Positions 63,527 to 64,000 of a stretch of 64,000 nucleotides of DNA are shown here, one piece after another. The stretch is from Crocinitomicaceae bacterium. Lineage in GTDB: Bacteria; Bacteroidota; Bacteroidia; Flavobacteriales_D; Crocinitomicaceae. The DNA is taken from positions 27,529 to 91,528 of the forward strand of contig JAHEMR010000010.1 of the NCBI GenBank assembly GCA_024643545.1, read 5' to 3'. Each line of letters starts with the position of its first letter. Position 1 is the first letter of the stretch. The translations under genes and the position numbers were made by a program. The notes beneath the pieces are model-generated. The model was not told where the DNA came from and made no database searches. It was given only the letters and a program-made list of their open reading frames with translations.

Positions 63527-63757
63527 TTAATTCATGATCCTTTCCGCTCCAGTTTTATACCATTTTTCGCGTTTTACGGCCTCTGGTCGTGTTTCAAACG
63601 TTTCAAACAACACTAATTATTCCCAAGGAGTGTATTTTGACGTGAAAGTCACCTTACCTTGATATTGATAATTTAATCGTTTTTCAAGAATTTCTGTAGA
63701 ACCCTTATACAATATTCCTTTCGTCAATGATCGTAATACGTATGAATAGTATGGCAT
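63527..63757 (-). pseudogene. GIY-YIG nuclease gene with an in-frame TAA
   Basis: On the minus strand the frame from ATG 63757 reads YYSYVLRSLTKGILYKGSTEI, a GIY-YIG endonuclease N-terminus (YVL then GILYKGST). After KYTPWE a TAA at 63617-63619 interrupts the frame, which then continues LVLFETFETRPEAVKREKWYKTGAE to a stop at 63527-63529. The KREKWYKTG block is the standard end of these 75-85-residue UPF0213-like proteins. A single base change restores it. The nuclease role, if any, is lost unless stop read-through occurs. Confidence 0.72.
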
Positions 63758-63767
63758 ATATAAAATG

Positions 63768-63792
63768 AAAAAGCCCTTCGAATGAAGGGCTT
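63768..63792 (-). terminator. Rho-independent terminator
   Basis: AAGCCCTTC pairs with GAAGGGCTT around GAAT (63771-63792), with a T-run on the minus strand. It would end transcripts coming from the structured region at 63795-64000. Confidence 0.75.
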
Positions 63793-63794
63793 CG

Positions 63795-63890
63795 TGATCC
63801 GCTCAGGATTATAGATCCTATCGTGACCGACGTGCAGTGGATGAAAGCTCCTCACCTCTTCCTTGGGAAGTGTTGAGGCTTTTTGGATCA
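63795..63890 (-). other. Structured non-coding element, function unknown
   Basis: TGATCC (63795-63800) pairs with GGATCA (63885-63890) to close a stretch holding a short hairpin (AGGAT/ATCCT, 63805-63819) and a longer one (CTCA and CTTCC paired to GGAAG and TGAG, 63851-63877, extended by AAAGC/GCTTT). It adjoins a minus-strand terminator, so it might be the end of a small RNA. It is not a tRNA: the T-loop is 5 bases and no anticodon arm fits. The remaining bases to 64000 show no convincing ORF or RNA. Confidence 0.35.
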
Positions 63891-64000
63891 TAACCAAAAG
63901 TTGGGGAGGGATTTGAATATAATGCTGATTTTTGCATAAAAAAGACCCTTGGATAATTACCTTGACTTATTAAAACTGTTCTTGCCAGATATTTTGGTGG

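Noticed and set aside
63795..63890. tRNA relic near the right end
   Set aside because: GGATC-CTATA-like arm has a 5-base loop, there is no D or anticodon arm, and no 5' acceptor match to GAGCGGA.
63725..63910. Minus-strand ORF of about 60 codons overlapping the structured element and terminator
   Set aside because: Passing through a terminator hairpin and overlapping the GIY-YIG frame, with no protein-like pattern.
1..64000. CRISPR arrays, insertion sequences and rRNA genes
   Set aside because: No regularly spaced direct repeats, transposase motifs or rRNA signature blocks were found on either strand.

Overview
The window reads as a chromosomal stretch of a low-GC marine or freshwater Bacteroidota, most likely Flavobacteriales and probably a Crocinitomicaceae (Fluviicola-like) genome. 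The evidence is a complete type IX secretion (T9SS)/gliding core cluster (porP/sprF-like, gldK, gldL, gldM, gldN), four secreted proteins with T9SS sorting domains (two type A, two type B), many promoters of the Bacteroidota form TAnnTTTG, lack of clear Shine-Dalgarno sequences, a fused E1 alpha-beta 2-oxoacid dehydrogenase and a membrane pyrophosphatase. No CRISPR array, prophage, insertion sequence or rRNA operon is visible. The family assignment is inference; the phylum is well supported.

Layout. 59-5799: a giant type B T9SS adhesin-like protein, a metallo-beta-lactamase hydrolase overlapping a glycosyltransferase, and tRNA-Arg(CCT). 5839-6236: a decayed gene. 6459-10035 (minus): a three-gene cell-envelope operon (acyltransferase 3, SGNH esterase, Ntn-type amidase). 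10198-14612 (plus): sialate O-acetylesterase-like protein, LiaF-like membrane protein, GT-C-like membrane protein. 14609-16358: kbl and a small membrane protein. 16423-24770: the T9SS core with an arginase-fold protein directly upstream. 24861-30134: MazG-like protein, fused E1 dehydrogenase, an outer-membrane barrel, anti-sigma and ECF sigma factors. 30188-35615: paired amidohydrolases, an AlkD-like DNA alkylation repair protein and the RNase P RNA. 35628-41400: a type A T9SS protein, a large SF1 helicase, yidD and a lytic transglycosylase. 41397-45209 (minus): a tight operon of lipoprotein, Mrp/ApbC, NifU-like, rlmH, menC and msrB. 45261-52755 (plus): DUF423, Bcp peroxiredoxin, recA, a DUF5011-type lipoprotein, thioredoxin, hppA, an alkyltransferase-like protein and a trans-sulfuration enzyme. 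52758-62471: a LytTR/histidine kinase pair, a type B T9SS protein, beta-barrel, FISUMP, LamG/type A and a propeller-TM protein. 62817-63757: two decayed genes (polyvalent-protein kinase family and GIY-YIG nuclease), followed by a structured non-coding stretch.

How the parts fit. The T9SS core would export the sorting-domain proteins at 59, 35628, 55844 and 59748; GldL/GldM are the proton-driven motor, GldK/GldN the periplasmic ring and the PorP-like protein its outer-membrane partner. Most other genes are housekeeping (recA, rnpB, yidD, rlmH, Fe-S carrier genes, thiol peroxidase, hppA).

Points that stand out: five or more genes whose TAnnTTTG box ends exactly 4 nt before the start codon (predicted leaderless mRNAs); a Cys/Met/His-rich tail of about 110 residues on the pyrophosphatase; an arginase-fold protein that has lost its metal ligands and sits at the head of the T9SS locus; a set of three amidohydrolase domains of which only one keeps the HxH motif; convergent gene pairs that share a TTAA as both stop codons; and a cluster of nonsense-bearing pseudogenes at the right end.
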